Source: Chitinivibrionales bacterium
GTDB taxonomy: Bacteria; Fibrobacterota; Chitinivibrionia; Chitinivibrionales; JANQEN01
DNA: 64,000 bases
Assembly (NCBI GenBank): GCA_028278335.1
Contig: JANQEN010000082.1
Location: 1-64,000, forward strand
Direction: 5' to 3'
Shown here one piece after another: positions 45,274 through 55,442 of this stretch. How positions within the stretch are numbered: the first letter of the stretch is position 1; the number at the start of each line of letters is the position of its first letter. Position numbers and translations under genes: made by a program. The notes beneath the pieces are model-generated. The model had not been told where the DNA came from and did no database searches. It saw only the letters and a list, made by a program, of their open reading frames with translations.

Positions 45274-45366
45274 GGTTGTAAAGTATGTTTCAAGAATTCA
45301 ATAGTTGAGGAACTAAGGCGAGTATAAAGCGGGACGTTATGTAGATATTACTTGAGAAGAATAAAT

Positions 45367-46368
45367 CTAAAGCTTTACTGGTTTGCCATCGTTCTTGAGG
45401 GATTCGTTGCAGGCTTCTAACATTTTAACTACTTCCAAACCAGCAAGACCATCATTAATGGGGGTGATATTGTTGGAAATACAATCAACAAAGTATTGAC
45501 TTTCCAATTTAAGTGCCTCAGTTTGATTGACTTTAGGCACCCACACATCACCAGAACGATAACTGACCAACAATTTATAGCGGTCACTGGGACTATTGAC
45601 ATCAATTCCCTTGTCATAGATCTTTACTTTTTCATCAGGACTTATATCATCCCAGACAACCATCTTTTTTTCACCACCAATAAGGGTGTTTCTAATTTTC
45701 ACCGGTGAGAGCCAATTCACATTAAAATGGGCAATGAGGTTACTATTAAAATTAACACTGATATAGGCAATGTTTGCATATTCGTAAACATGTGATTTTC
45801 CACAGGCTGATATGGAGACCGGATCTTCACCTAATAGATATCGCATGATTGAGAAATCATGGGGAGCGAGGTCCCAGATCACATTGACATCATGCTGAAA
45901 TAGCCCTAAATTGACTCGTGTTGAGTCGTAATAGTAGATGTCACCCAATTGTTTGTCATCAATGATTTCTTTGAGTTTATTTACTGCGCCAGTAAAGAGA
46001 AAAGTGTGATCAACCATGATTTTAAGGTTCTTTTGTGCACCAAGCTCAACCAGTTCTTGACCTTGTGCTACAGTAGCAGTAAAGGGTTTTTCAACGAAAA
46101 CATGTTTGCCGTTTTCTAAAGCTCGTTTTGCAATCTCGAAGTGCGTTGAAACTGGTGTGACAACTGCTACAATATCGATATCACTTGAGTCCGTTATATC
46201 TTTGCTGTCAGCTGTTGTTTTGATATTTGGATACAATTTTGAAATAGCTTTATGAACCTTGTCGTTTTGGTCGCAGACTGCTGTGACTTGCACATCATCT
46301 AAGCTATTGAAGTTTCTTACAATATTGGGTCCCCAATATCCATAGCCGACAACACCTACTTTAATCAT
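45367..46368 (-). CDS. Gfo/Idh/MocA-family sugar dehydrogenase (WbpB/WlbA-like)
   Basis: KVGVVGYGYWGPNIVRNFNSL; VVTPVSTHFEIAKRALENGKHVFVEKPFTAT; DLAPHDFSIMRYLLGE. Confidence 0.92.
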   Translation of the reverse strand: MIKVGVVGYGYWGPNIVRNFNSLDDVQVTAVCDQNDKVHKAISKLYPNIKTTADSKDITDSSDIDIVAVVTPVSTHFEIAKRALENGKHVFVEKPFTATVAQGQELVELGAQKNLKIMVDHTFLFTGAVNKLKEIIDDKQLGDIYYYDSTRVNLGLFQHDVNVIWDLAPHDFSIMRYLLGEDPVSISACGKSHVYEYANIAYISVNFNSNLIAHFNVNWLSPVKIRNTLIGGEKKMVVWDDISPDEKVKIYDKGIDVNSPSDRYKLLVSYRSGDVWVPKVNQTEALKLESQYFVDCISNNITPINDGLAGLEVVKMLEACNESLKNDGKPVKL

Positions 46369-46412
46369 AGTGCTCTACCTATCCTCTCTTTCAGGGGTGT
46401 ACGTTTAATAAT

Positions 46413-47543
46413 TTAATATGCACCTTTTGCCGTTAACAGGGCAATAGGAGTTTGAAGAATTAATTTAAGGTCTCGAAGTAATGTCCATTGTTTGATATAG
46501 TTGAGATCCATACGGACCATATTCTCAAAATCACACCGACTCCGTCCATACACTTGCCAATGGCCAGTAATTCCAGGACGAGCCTCTAATACGCGACATT
46601 TATGCCAGGTGTTATACTCTTCCACCTCGTAAGGAATAGGAGGACGAGGACCAACAAGTGACATGTCACCGCGGAGGACATTGAAGAATTGTGGGATTTC
46701 GTCAAGGCTTGTTTTCCGAATGAACTTACCAATTTTTGTTACTCGGGGATCATCTTTGATCTTTGTTGGTGCGTCTTTAGCCATAGCACCTGTAATGAAA
46801 TCTTTTACAAATTTTTGGTGGGCAGTGGTATTGTTATCTGTTCTCATTGAGCGGAATTTGTAAAAGCTAAACTCCTTACCAAATCGCCCCACCCTTTTTT
46901 GACGGAAAAAGACAGGTCCCTTGGAAGTAAGTTTAATAAGCATCGGAATAATAATGAAAAATGGGAGACAGAGGGTAATACCAAAGAGGCTACCCGCTAT
47001 ATCTAAACACCGTTTTCCCATGAGTGAAATTCTTTTGTTTACGCTATGACTATGCGTTTTATAGAGAATTTCGTTGGTCTTGTCCTTAAGCGCCTTACCT
47101 TTACCCTCTGACTCGGGGAAAAAGTGATAGGTAATATTGATAAGTTGGGCGATAGTCGAAGAAAAGGTCTTTTGAATGTGCTTTGTCATTTTCTCAATAA
47201 GGAATTCATGACCATTATTGCTCAACTCTGTGTAAATAATACCTAAGGCACTATTCTTCTTGTACCAGCCTTTGATATCGGTTTCTCTGGTACAGGTGTT
47301 AAACATTTTTGAGAGTTTTTTAACAACCTTTGTTCGTTGATTATTGTTTTCAATTTTACTGAGATCCATGAGCATCAGCATAAAAGGATTTTCTGTGCGT
47401 TCGCTTCTTTTTCGTTCCATGATAAGCATTCCGCGGAAGTAATCTTCAGGGTAAATTGAAAAGTCTTGCTTAAAGAGAATGTGTGTGTCGGTTATTGCAT
47501 CATCGATTTTTTGATCGGGTATTTTCGTGGTTCCATCAATCAT
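46413..47543 (-). CDS. Undecaprenyl-phosphate sugar transferase with divergent N-terminal (GGDEF-like?) domain
   Basis: C-half KRCLDIAGSLFGITLCLPFFIIIPMLIKLTSKGPVFFRQKRVGRFGKEFSFYKFRSM...KTSLDEIPQFFNVLRGDMSLVGPRPPIPYEVEEY. Confidence 0.9.
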   Translation of the reverse strand: MIDGTTKIPDQKIDDAITDTHILFKQDFSIYPEDYFRGMLIMERKRSERTENPFMLMLMDLSKIENNNQRTKVVKKLSKMFNTCTRETDIKGWYKKNSALGIIYTELSNNGHEFLIEKMTKHIQKTFSSTIAQLINITYHFFPESEGKGKALKDKTNEILYKTHSHSVNKRISLMGKRCLDIAGSLFGITLCLPFFIIIPMLIKLTSKGPVFFRQKRVGRFGKEFSFYKFRSMRTDNNTTAHQKFVKDFITGAMAKDAPTKIKDDPRVTKIGKFIRKTSLDEIPQFFNVLRGDMSLVGPRPPIPYEVEEYNTWHKCRVLEARPGITGHWQVYGRSRCDFENMVRMDLNYIKQWTLLRDLKLILQTPIALLTAKGAY

Positions 47544-47632
47544 AGTGAGTACCCTTTCGATTCAATTATTCTTGTAACCGTAAGTATTAAGCATTGTTCA
47601 AATTTTTTATGTGTCATAGTAAGCATTGCAAT

Positions 47633-49756
47633 TTATCTCACTGATGAGAGTTCTTGGATTCGTTTTTGAATGGTATCCTTTTTGACAGTAAACGCCAGCT
47701 TGGAATCGACATCCTTTGAATTCAACAGTGAAATGATCTCCTGATAAGCTCGCAAGGCCCTATTCCTTTCATTCACTTTTTCATAGGCCTGTGCTAAATG
47801 AAATTGAAGTTTTGGTTCTTTATTTAGTAATTCAATGTACTGCTTACGTCGCAGTAGTCGTATACTCTCTTTATATTTGCGGAGTGAAACCAATATATGT
47901 GCATAGGTATCAATAACATTTATATTATCTGGCGCTTGAAGATGTGCTTTTTTCGCAATTCTGAGCGTCTCTTTTTCATCACGATTTTTTGAGGAAACGT
48001 GAGCCCAGGCATAATTATTTAATAACAGTGCATAGCCAACACTGTCCTTTTGAAGTTTTTCTCCATGTTCAAGAATAATCGAATTGTAGATACCCTTGGC
48101 ATGATCATATCGTTGGGCATTGGACAACTCCTGTGCATAGAGAAGCATGAGAGAAAGGCTGTTTTCTTTGGATTGAGTCTCCTGAAACTTTTTCTCTGCT
48201 AAATCCCACTTGTTAAGTTTGGCATAGGCTTGGATCATCAAGGGGGCTGTCAGTCTAGGATCAAGTTTGCTGGCTCCACACAATGTAAGGGTTTGCTCAT
48301 ATTCCTCACTTAACAGAAAGGTTTTAATATGAGCAAGTCTAAATCGGTTATCCTCCGGATGTTTTTCTAAAAGGTTAGAAAGTATTTTTCGTGCACCCTG
48401 GACATTGCCGCCCTTTAAGAGGAGCAATGCCTTGGCATAGTAGACAGAGGCGTCATCTTTAAAAGATTTCTCCAAGACACTCTGTGCTTCCATGCTTTTG
48501 TCAATGAGATTCATTTTTAGTGTGATATCTCTAAACAATTCTAATGAATTCTTTGTATAGAGCTTCTTTTTATGGAGGAGGTTAAGTACAGCTAAAGCCT
48601 TTTCATACTTATGCAACCGTGAAAGAGCTGTTGCATATTCAACGGTGATTCTTGGGGTGTGTAGATAGAGGTCAGGGAGCGCCTTATAGTAGGAGACTGC
48701 CCTTGTTAAATCATTACGGTGGGCTAACTCTCTAGCTAATGTCAAGTCGATAAGTGGGATCTTTGGCAGGTCTTGACGCAACTGAATTAGCTCTTCAAGT
48801 GATTGATCCTTTTCTTGAACAATTCCTTTGAGAGCATCATAGTATTGAAGCTCGGCCTCAGTTTCAACCTGCTTTATTTTTTGACAGAGGCGACTGATTT
48901 TATTGAGTTTCGCTGTGTCCTGCTCAGCCAAGTAGATATACCCTAGCATGATCCGGGCCTGTTGGTTTCTTTTTTCCCTATTGTAATTCTCACCTAAGGC
49001 CACGATTGTCTTAAGCAGTTTTTCAGCCTCTGATATCTTTCTGTCAAGAATTAGAAAACCGGCATGCTCTAATTGAACTTTTTCATCATAGAGATCCTGC
49101 TTCTTAGCTTCTTTAAATAATGTATATATACTATTATAGGAAGTCTCAAATGCCATCAGGTAGGCTAACGTGATGTATCCCTGGCTGTCGAGTCGTTTTT
49201 CTCGCTGGCACTTCTTTAGAAAGGAGAGTGCCTTGTCTTTATCGCCCTTTTTACCGTAAGCTAAAGCAATTTTATTGGCAAGGTCCGGTCGAGGGTTCTG
49301 ATTGTAAATTTTTGTCCAGATTGCTAAGGTAGAATCATACTCTTCAAAACGATTGAACAGTTCTCCTTTGAGTTCTTCTATCTGACTATTTTCTGGCAAC
49401 TCTTCGAAAAGAGAAAGGGCATATTCGAGTCTTCCCGCTTTGTCACTATAAAAAGATAGTTTTGTTAAGAAAAGAAGTACCTCAAATGTCTTTAGCTCAT
49501 TTTCCCATGTTGTTTTTGCATGGATTAAGGCAAGATTGTCATCAGGAGCTGTTCGAGCTGCAGCCCAGTGATACTGGGGATTTTCCGGTGATTGCTCGGT
49601 TGCCTTTTTAAAGTATTTATAGGCCAACGCATAATCTTTATTCTCATAAAATCCCTTACCTTTTGAAAAGGCCTCATCTGCAGTTAACTTTTCACCACAC
49701 TTAATGGTAAATAGTAGAAAGAAAATTAAAAGGGTTGATAGTATTTTCATATTCAT
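47633..49756 (-). CDS. TPR-repeat lipoprotein (PrsT-like role possible)
   Basis: Lipobox-like LLFTIKC; tandem TPRs (AFSKGKGFYENKDYALAYKYFKKATEQSPENPQYHW...). Confidence 0.8.
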   Translation of the reverse strand: MNMKILSTLLIFFLLFTIKCGEKLTADEAFSKGKGFYENKDYALAYKYFKKATEQSPENPQYHWAAARTAPDDNLALIHAKTTWENELKTFEVLLFLTKLSFYSDKAGRLEYALSLFEELPENSQIEELKGELFNRFEEYDSTLAIWTKIYNQNPRPDLANKIALAYGKKGDKDKALSFLKKCQREKRLDSQGYITLAYLMAFETSYNSIYTLFKEAKKQDLYDEKVQLEHAGFLILDRKISEAEKLLKTIVALGENYNREKRNQQARIMLGYIYLAEQDTAKLNKISRLCQKIKQVETEAELQYYDALKGIVQEKDQSLEELIQLRQDLPKIPLIDLTLARELAHRNDLTRAVSYYKALPDLYLHTPRITVEYATALSRLHKYEKALAVLNLLHKKKLYTKNSLELFRDITLKMNLIDKSMEAQSVLEKSFKDDASVYYAKALLLLKGGNVQGARKILSNLLEKHPEDNRFRLAHIKTFLLSEEYEQTLTLCGASKLDPRLTAPLMIQAYAKLNKWDLAEKKFQETQSKENSLSLMLLYAQELSNAQRYDHAKGIYNSIILEHGEKLQKDSVGYALLLNNYAWAHVSSKNRDEKETLRIAKKAHLQAPDNINVIDTYAHILVSLRKYKESIRLLRRKQYIELLNKEPKLQFHLAQAYEKVNERNRALRAYQEIISLLNSKDVDSKLAFTVKKDTIQKRIQELSSVR

Positions 49757-49863
49757 TTGTTTACTTATGCAATCGTTTTTGTTATCTTTTTCAGATACAC
49801 CTTTCCCCCGTGGGCGGTACTCTGTTTTCGCGCAACATGACTTGTGTAGCAGCTATCGTGCCA

Positions 49864-49904
49864 CTTTTTAAAAGTAAAGAGAGTTACTCTTTACTTTTAA
49901 AAAG
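49864..49904. repeat. Perfect 18-bp inverted repeat with 5-nt loop
   Basis: CTTTTTAAAAGTAAAGAG-AGTTA-CTCTTTACTTTTAAAAAG. Confidence 0.95.
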
Positions 49905-50101
49905 GTTTTATACCTTTTGCATATATATTCGCACAGTTATAGCAAAAACATGGACCACTAGATTAGCCGGAGCATGATGCACAAAAATTGTGCCGATGCC
50001 GGTTTTTTGAAAATAGTAGTGAAATCTGTCTGCCATAAAAATATAATTAACTAATACCAAAACATTGTTAGAGCAATGTTAACTGTGCCTTATTTTTTTA
50101 T

Positions 50102-50152
50102 GGGATTAAACTGTATTATGCCTGTGATACAGTTCGATCCCTTTAATTTTTT
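50102..50152 (+). terminator. Terminator-like or structured RNA hairpin
   Basis: GGGAT-TAA-ACTGTAT...ATACAGT-TCG-ATCCC followed by TTTAATTTTTTT. Confidence 0.55.
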
Positions 50153-50339
50153 TCTGTCTAATTTATTACCTTCTCAAAACAACATGAGAAAATATCATCA
50201 CTCTTGTGAGTGGACAAATCAAAACTATTGATGGCCCGTGAACCTTAAAATTTAAAGGGAATACTCGACATATATGTTGCCTTTCCATGCCCCCGGTGGT
50301 GAATGCTTTTTTGGTAAACCTTTACCACCCCTTCTTACA

Positions 50340-50387
50340 ATTTTTAATGAATGGCACTAACCCCGAATTTTAGTATTCATTAAAAAT
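50340..50387. repeat. 13-bp perfect inverted repeat with nested inner stem
   Basis: ATTTTTAATGAAT-ggc-ACTAA-ccccgaatt-TTAGT-ATTCATTAAAAAT. Confidence 0.85.
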
Positions 50388-50927
50388 GTGATGTTAAACT
50401 AATAAAAATCCAATTCCTAAGTCAAATTTTTTTTAAACCGTAGAAATACAGCTTTTATCTTTAACTAGGTGATTTTGAGTGAGGTAGAGATCGGTTTACA
50501 TTTCTCTCCTTGGAAAGAAAATGTCGATTTGATGTTATGGAGTGTTTAAATATTCTTCTTAATATACTACAAAGATTGAAATTTGTATCAATTTTTTTGC
50601 ATTCTATGTTAAAAATTATGATATATAAATATATTAAAAATAGGCATTTAATAATACCATAAGTGAATATAGATATAAGTGATTGATTTATAAAAAAGTT
50701 AAAAATCGCAAATTTGTATAAAAATGAACTAATAATTTTAACTTGTGACAGAATTCTGTTTTGATGAAGCGATATAAGTTTGGGAAATGATCAAAAAAAG
50801 TAATTATAATTCAAAAAAAGCAAAGGTGTTTAAGAAAGCGAGTGAATTGTACGAGAAAAGAGGAAATTTGGCATTGGTATTTTTTCTTTCTATATTATAT
50901 TAATAGAGAAACGCCGTATTGGAGTAG

Positions 50928-51167
50928 TTGATTACAATTATGAAGGATAATCGAACAAAACTCTATTCATTCACCTCACAGAGAGATTTGATAGCCTATT
51001 TCTCTGATACGCTCCCTAAAAGTGTTATTAAAGGTGTTCTTAAAAGAATGAGGAAAAATTTTGTGAAGCGCGATACAAATTCTCGAGTCACCGACAGATT
51101 ACAGTTTCTTAAGAAATGCGAATGGGAGCTTGTAAGACTTTCAAGAAAAACGATAATGAATGAATAA
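50928..51167 (+). CDS. Small hypothetical protein
   Basis: 79-aa ORF overlapping the next gene start by 8 bp; no recognised family. Confidence 0.5.
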   Translation: MITIMKDNRTKLYSFTSQRDLIAYFSDTLPKSVIKGVLKRMRKNFVKRDTNSRVTDRLQFLKKCEWELVRLSRKTIMNE

Positions 51168-52650
51168 GTTACTACTTCTTTTATCCCTTTTTTTTTGTTT
51201 TTTTCAAATTGAAGCTAAAGAGTCACGATTCCATCGAATCATAGCATCATATAGCAATGACACCTACACCTATGATTATGCCGATGTGCTATTTCAGTAC
51301 AAACGATTGTGGGATGATGAAAAAGATACTTTAATTGATCACAGCCAAGTAGATACTGGTGTATATCGTTTCGAAAAGAACTATGTTGCCACAGAGTATC
51401 ATAATCAAAAAATCTTGGGTAGAAAACATAAGGATATAACCACCGCAATCCTTGGGTATCTTCGATACTTCTCATTAAACCGAGAGAACACCCTAAATAG
51501 GGTTGTGAATTTTTATGATACAACAACCCACTCCATTAAGGCTGGCGCTCATTTTCGAAAAGGTATTGAGCGATATGATATCGTGCCATGGAAAAGTGAT
51601 CCCTTTTTACAGTGTCTCTCCCATTCAGAGGCCCTGGTCTCCCATCAAAAGCGAAAGGGATTTGAGCCAGGGCTTGAAGCTTTGGGGATCGATTCATTGC
51701 GAGAGGATTTTAGCACCATTAGAGATCAGCAGGTAAAACTCAATTCCGATTTGATCCTTGGCTGTGGATTGGGAAAGCATACCTACGTTGCTCCACTCTA
51801 TCAAGCATTGAAGCTTGAGGGTATATTAAAGCGGGACAATGTGATTCAAAGGGATTTATCCGATGAAACTATTCATGCCATTGCTCGATTGCTTGCCCAG
51901 ACAAATTCATATAAAAGTAAAGGGCACCAAGCTGTACAAACCTTTAAAAAAGAGTTGGACAGTGTAATAATTCAAGACTCTGCAATTACAGAGCAAAGTC
52001 TACGCTATGTTTCTCCCTTACGGATTAACCGGGCGTTGCTCTATAAAAGTCCCTATCTTTTTAAAGGACCTAAATTTACCATTTACTCAAAGAATCGTCT
52101 TTCCACAGGACTTCATTGGAGTGACACCTCCTTTCCTCATGATGCAATTGGTGTTGGCGATTCCGATTATGTGGATACCCAAGGTTTCTGTAAATCCTTT
52201 ACCTATCGACAGGCATTGGGAATGCGACTGGATCTGGGAATTCCTGTAAAAAAATTTATGTATCTAAATATTTCTGGTTATAGACACCTTTTTGCCAGTG
52301 ATAAACGAATTAAAGATTACTATGATAACCATGAAATTTTTTGGGATGAGGTGCTGGATATTCGATGGGATATGTATGCTCTGTTTTGGCGAGTAAATGC
52401 ATTGATGATAAAGATTGGGGTGAAGAACATGCCGACCTGGTGTTTTGTACCGCGTAAACAACCGCATACCTCCTATATTACCGCCAATTTATTTATTGAA
52501 AATTATCTCACCCTCTCTTCAACATTTTCCTATACTGCCAAAGATAGGGATCACCTTTATGGATCCTATGCCAAATGGCAAAATCCTTATGGTGCAGTTG
52601 ATCGGGGATATCTGCTTTCAGTGACTATGAGCTATAATTTTAAAAAGTAG
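51160..52650 (+). CDS. Hypothetical exported, probable outer membrane protein
   Basis: Signal peptide LLLLSLFFCFFQIEAK; C-terminal strand-like repeats ending LLSVTMSYNFKK. Confidence 0.6.
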   Translation: MNKLLLLLSLFFCFFQIEAKESRFHRIIASYSNDTYTYDYADVLFQYKRLWDDEKDTLIDHSQVDTGVYRFEKNYVATEYHNQKILGRKHKDITTAILGYLRYFSLNRENTLNRVVNFYDTTTHSIKAGAHFRKGIERYDIVPWKSDPFLQCLSHSEALVSHQKRKGFEPGLEALGIDSLREDFSTIRDQQVKLNSDLILGCGLGKHTYVAPLYQALKLEGILKRDNVIQRDLSDETIHAIARLLAQTNSYKSKGHQAVQTFKKELDSVIIQDSAITEQSLRYVSPLRINRALLYKSPYLFKGPKFTIYSKNRLSTGLHWSDTSFPHDAIGVGDSDYVDTQGFCKSFTYRQALGMRLDLGIPVKKFMYLNISGYRHLFASDKRIKDYYDNHEIFWDEVLDIRWDMYALFWRVNALMIKIGVKNMPTWCFVPRKQPHTSYITANLFIENYLTLSSTFSYTAKDRDHLYGSYAKWQNPYGAVDRGYLLSVTMSYNFKK

Positions 52651-52719
52651 CATAGATGATTTTAGTGGTTTGTAACTATTTTTGTGGTGCAAAATATTGT
52701 TTTAAACCTATGGTTAATA

Positions 52720-53319
52720 ATGAAATCAATGTATAAAAAAACAGAACTGTTTACACTATTTAGTATTATCCTGTTTTTATTTCTGCTCCTTTCTGGAAAT
52801 AGTTGCAGTAATAAAAAAGAGGCACTGCCACAGATAAGTGACACCCTTGTTGAACCCTGTCAAGAAGTCGGTGAATCTACCCTGTATTGTTATCGGGGAG
52901 AACATCTTGTCTGGCGTCTCAATTCGGATTACTCACGGAAAACCTTACACGAAGATTCGGCCATGCTCGTGGTACCAGTTCGACTTATGGTGTACGATAC
53001 ATTAGGAAAGAAGAGCACCCGTATTCTCTCTGACTCGGGAACCACAACCAAGACGTTGGAGAAATTTTTTATCTGGGGCAATGTCTATGTAAAAAATTGG
53101 GACGGACTTATTATTGAGAGCCAATCCTTGTGGTGGAATAAAAAAAGCGCACTCATTGGATCCGATGAGTTTGTGAAAATAACCACCCCCAATGGGGATG
53201 TGTTACGCGGTAAAGGACTTGATGCATCGGAATCTTTTTCTTGGTGGACACTTCGTAAAAGTGTCAGTGGGGAGTTTCCTAACTTCAAGAATAGGATGGA
53301 GTCTGATGAAGAGCTTTAG
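52720..53319 (+). CDS. lptC: LPS export periplasmic protein LptC
   Basis: Single N-terminal TM; W-RLNSDYSRKTLHEDSAMLVVPVRLMVYDTLGKKSTRILSDSG...IIESQSLWWN; followed by lptA/lptB; start could be 52720 or 52732. Confidence 0.8.
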   Translation: MKSMYKKTELFTLFSIILFLFLLLSGNSCSNKKEALPQISDTLVEPCQEVGESTLYCYRGEHLVWRLNSDYSRKTLHEDSAMLVVPVRLMVYDTLGKKSTRILSDSGTTTKTLEKFFIWGNVYVKNWDGLIIESQSLWWNKKSALIGSDEFVKITTPNGDVLRGKGLDASESFSWWTLRKSVSGEFPNFKNRMESDEEL

Positions 53320-54409
53320 TGTTTTGATTAAACTCTTTACTCTTCTTGCCTGTTTTGTCGTTCTCCAAGTGCACGCTACCACACTTTTATTAAAAAATGC
53401 AGACTATAATAGAAACTCTTTGGTCAATGGAAAGTTAGTGAGTGTCCTTCAAGGCAATGTACGATTTCTTTATGACGATACCTATATTCGAGCAGATGAG
53501 GCAACCTGGTATCGGGGAAGTGGTAAGGTTGACTTTAATGGAAACGTGCGTGTCTGGACTGAGATGCAGGAGCTTACCTGTGATCATATGAACTACAACC
53601 GGAATATGAACAGCTTGATCGTTCGAAGAAACATCAACTTCTTTGACAAAAATGATCAAATACGAATTGTCGCTCAAAAGGCTGAGTACAATTTAGACAC
53701 TAAACATATAGTACTAAACAAAGATCCACAGCTTTTTAAATATGATACCACTGCTGCAGAGACCTTATCCATTGTCTGTGATGTCATGGAATATGATGAT
53801 TCCTTACAGATTGCTACAGGGATTGATAATGTTTCTATAACCAAAGGACAGCTTCGTTCCACCTGTCAACAGGCTTTTTTCTACAATGAAACTGGTGTAG
53901 CAAAGCTTCGAGAAAAACCATGGATTTACTATGATGTCCACGATCTAACCGGCGACTCTGTTGACCTCTTTTTTAAGGATGAGGCTTTGGAGGGAGTTGC
54001 TGTCATGCGCAATGCCAAGGGACTTCATAAGGATATTACCGTAAAGGATACTATTTATACCCGGGTGACCGGTGATAGTATTTATATGGCAATCTCCGAT
54101 AGTGGTACCGTAGAAAAGATATGGACCTATGAAGATGCAACGACTCTCTATTACTCTTCAGAGAACCGCCAGGATATTAATGAAGCCCATGGAAAGGTGA
54201 TTTTATTGGAGTTCTATCATGGCACAACAGGCACGCTTAGTATTTCCGGTAATGCCGAGTGTATATACTTTATGGATGATGAAAAAGAGAATGGTCGCAA
54301 TGAGGCAACCGGCGATAAGATTGCCATAAGCTTTGACAATGGGAAGGCAACCTACATCAAGCTTCGAGGAGATGTTCGTGGTACTTATTATGCTGAAACC
54401 CAACAATGA
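53306..54409 (+). CDS. lptA: LptA/OstA-like LPS transport protein
   Basis: VLQGNVRFLYDDTYIRADEATWYRGSGKVDFNGNVRVWTEMQELTCDHMNYNRNMNSL; internal start 53306 preferred over 53192. Confidence 0.8.
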   Translation: MKSFSVLIKLFTLLACFVVLQVHATTLLLKNADYNRNSLVNGKLVSVLQGNVRFLYDDTYIRADEATWYRGSGKVDFNGNVRVWTEMQELTCDHMNYNRNMNSLIVRRNINFFDKNDQIRIVAQKAEYNLDTKHIVLNKDPQLFKYDTTAAETLSIVCDVMEYDDSLQIATGIDNVSITKGQLRSTCQQAFFYNETGVAKLREKPWIYYDVHDLTGDSVDLFFKDEALEGVAVMRNAKGLHKDITVKDTIYTRVTGDSIYMAISDSGTVEKIWTYEDATTLYYSSENRQDINEAHGKVILLEFYHGTTGTLSISGNAECIYFMDDEKENGRNEATGDKIAISFDNGKATYIKLRGDVRGTYYAETQQ

Positions 54410-54481
54410 TATATTTTTACAGAGGTAATCCTATATCAATCAAGAGAATAACCTTTTTTACCCATACAAGAGTATGTAACA

Positions 54482-55222
54482 ATGACTGTGGAAAATCAGC
54501 GCGAAATAAAAACCGATAATCTGGTAAAAGTGTACAGTAAAAGAAAAGTGGTCAATCAGGTCTCCATTTCAGTACACCAGGGTGAAGTTGTTGGGCTTTT
54601 AGGTCCCAATGGCGCAGGAAAGACAACCACCTTTTATATGATTGTAGGAATGATCAAACCAAACATGGGTAAGATCTTTTTAGATGATACCAATGTTACA
54701 AAAAAGGCTATGTACAAACGATCCCGTATGGGAATTGGGTATCTTCCTCAAGAGGCCTCTATTTTTCGTAAATTGACAGTTGGTGAGAATGTCATGGCCA
54801 TATTAGAGACGCAAAAGATGAGTGGTAAAGAGCGTAAAACCAGAATGCGAGAGCTTTTGGAAGAACTCAACGTTGCCCATCTGGAAAAGAACTTGGGCTA
54901 TACCCTTTCCGGAGGAGAGCGACGACGAGTGGAGATTGCTCGAGCCCTTGCTATAAGTCCCGACTTCATGCTTTTAGATGAGCCCTTTGCCGGCGTTGAT
55001 CCCATTGCTGTTGAAGATATTCAAAGCATCATACATGAGTTGCGGGAAAAGGGATTGGGAATCCTCATCACCGACCACAGTGTCCGCGAAACACTTCGTA
55101 TCACCGATCGGGCGTATATCATGGCTGAAGGCAAAATACTTATTACTGGAACAGCACAGGAGCTTGCAGAGAATCCAGAGGCACGAAAGATTTACCTGGG
55201 AAGAAACTTTAAGCTTGATTAG
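54482..55222 (+). CDS. lptB: LPS export ABC transporter ATP-binding protein LptB
   Basis: [79 protein letters not shown]. Confidence 0.97.
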   Translation: MTVENQREIKTDNLVKVYSKRKVVNQVSISVHQGEVVGLLGPNGAGKTTTFYMIVGMIKPNMGKIFLDDTNVTKKAMYKRSRMGIGYLPQEASIFRKLTVGENVMAILETQKMSGKERKTRMRELLEELNVAHLEKNLGYTLSGGERRRVEIARALAISPDFMLLDEPFAGVDPIAVEDIQSIIHELREKGLGILITDHSVRETLRITDRAYIMAEGKILITGTAQELAENPEARKIYLGRNFKLD

Positions 55223-55442
55223 CCCAGAATTTGGCTTCGCTTTTTAGAAACATCGTCAATGTAGCTATCCACATAGAGGCCAATGTTTTGTATTTGACAG
55301 AGCTGTTTAAAAAAGTATATTACTAAGGAACAGCTGATGATTTCGGCTCCATTTTTGCTTGTAAGTATTATTATAATATTGTACACTTTTTAGAAGGGAT
55401 TACAAGCGCTCATTAACGACCAATCTTAAAAGGAAAGACATC

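Noticed and set aside
49800-49820. GGCGGTA resembling an ops/JUMPstart element
   Set aside because: Lies on the + strand while the EPS genes are on the minus strand; rest of the JUMPstart sequence absent
50102-50145. tRNA-like GTTCGATCC motif
   Set aside because: No T-stem pairing around TTCGATC, no acceptor or anticodon arms; better explained as a simple hairpin
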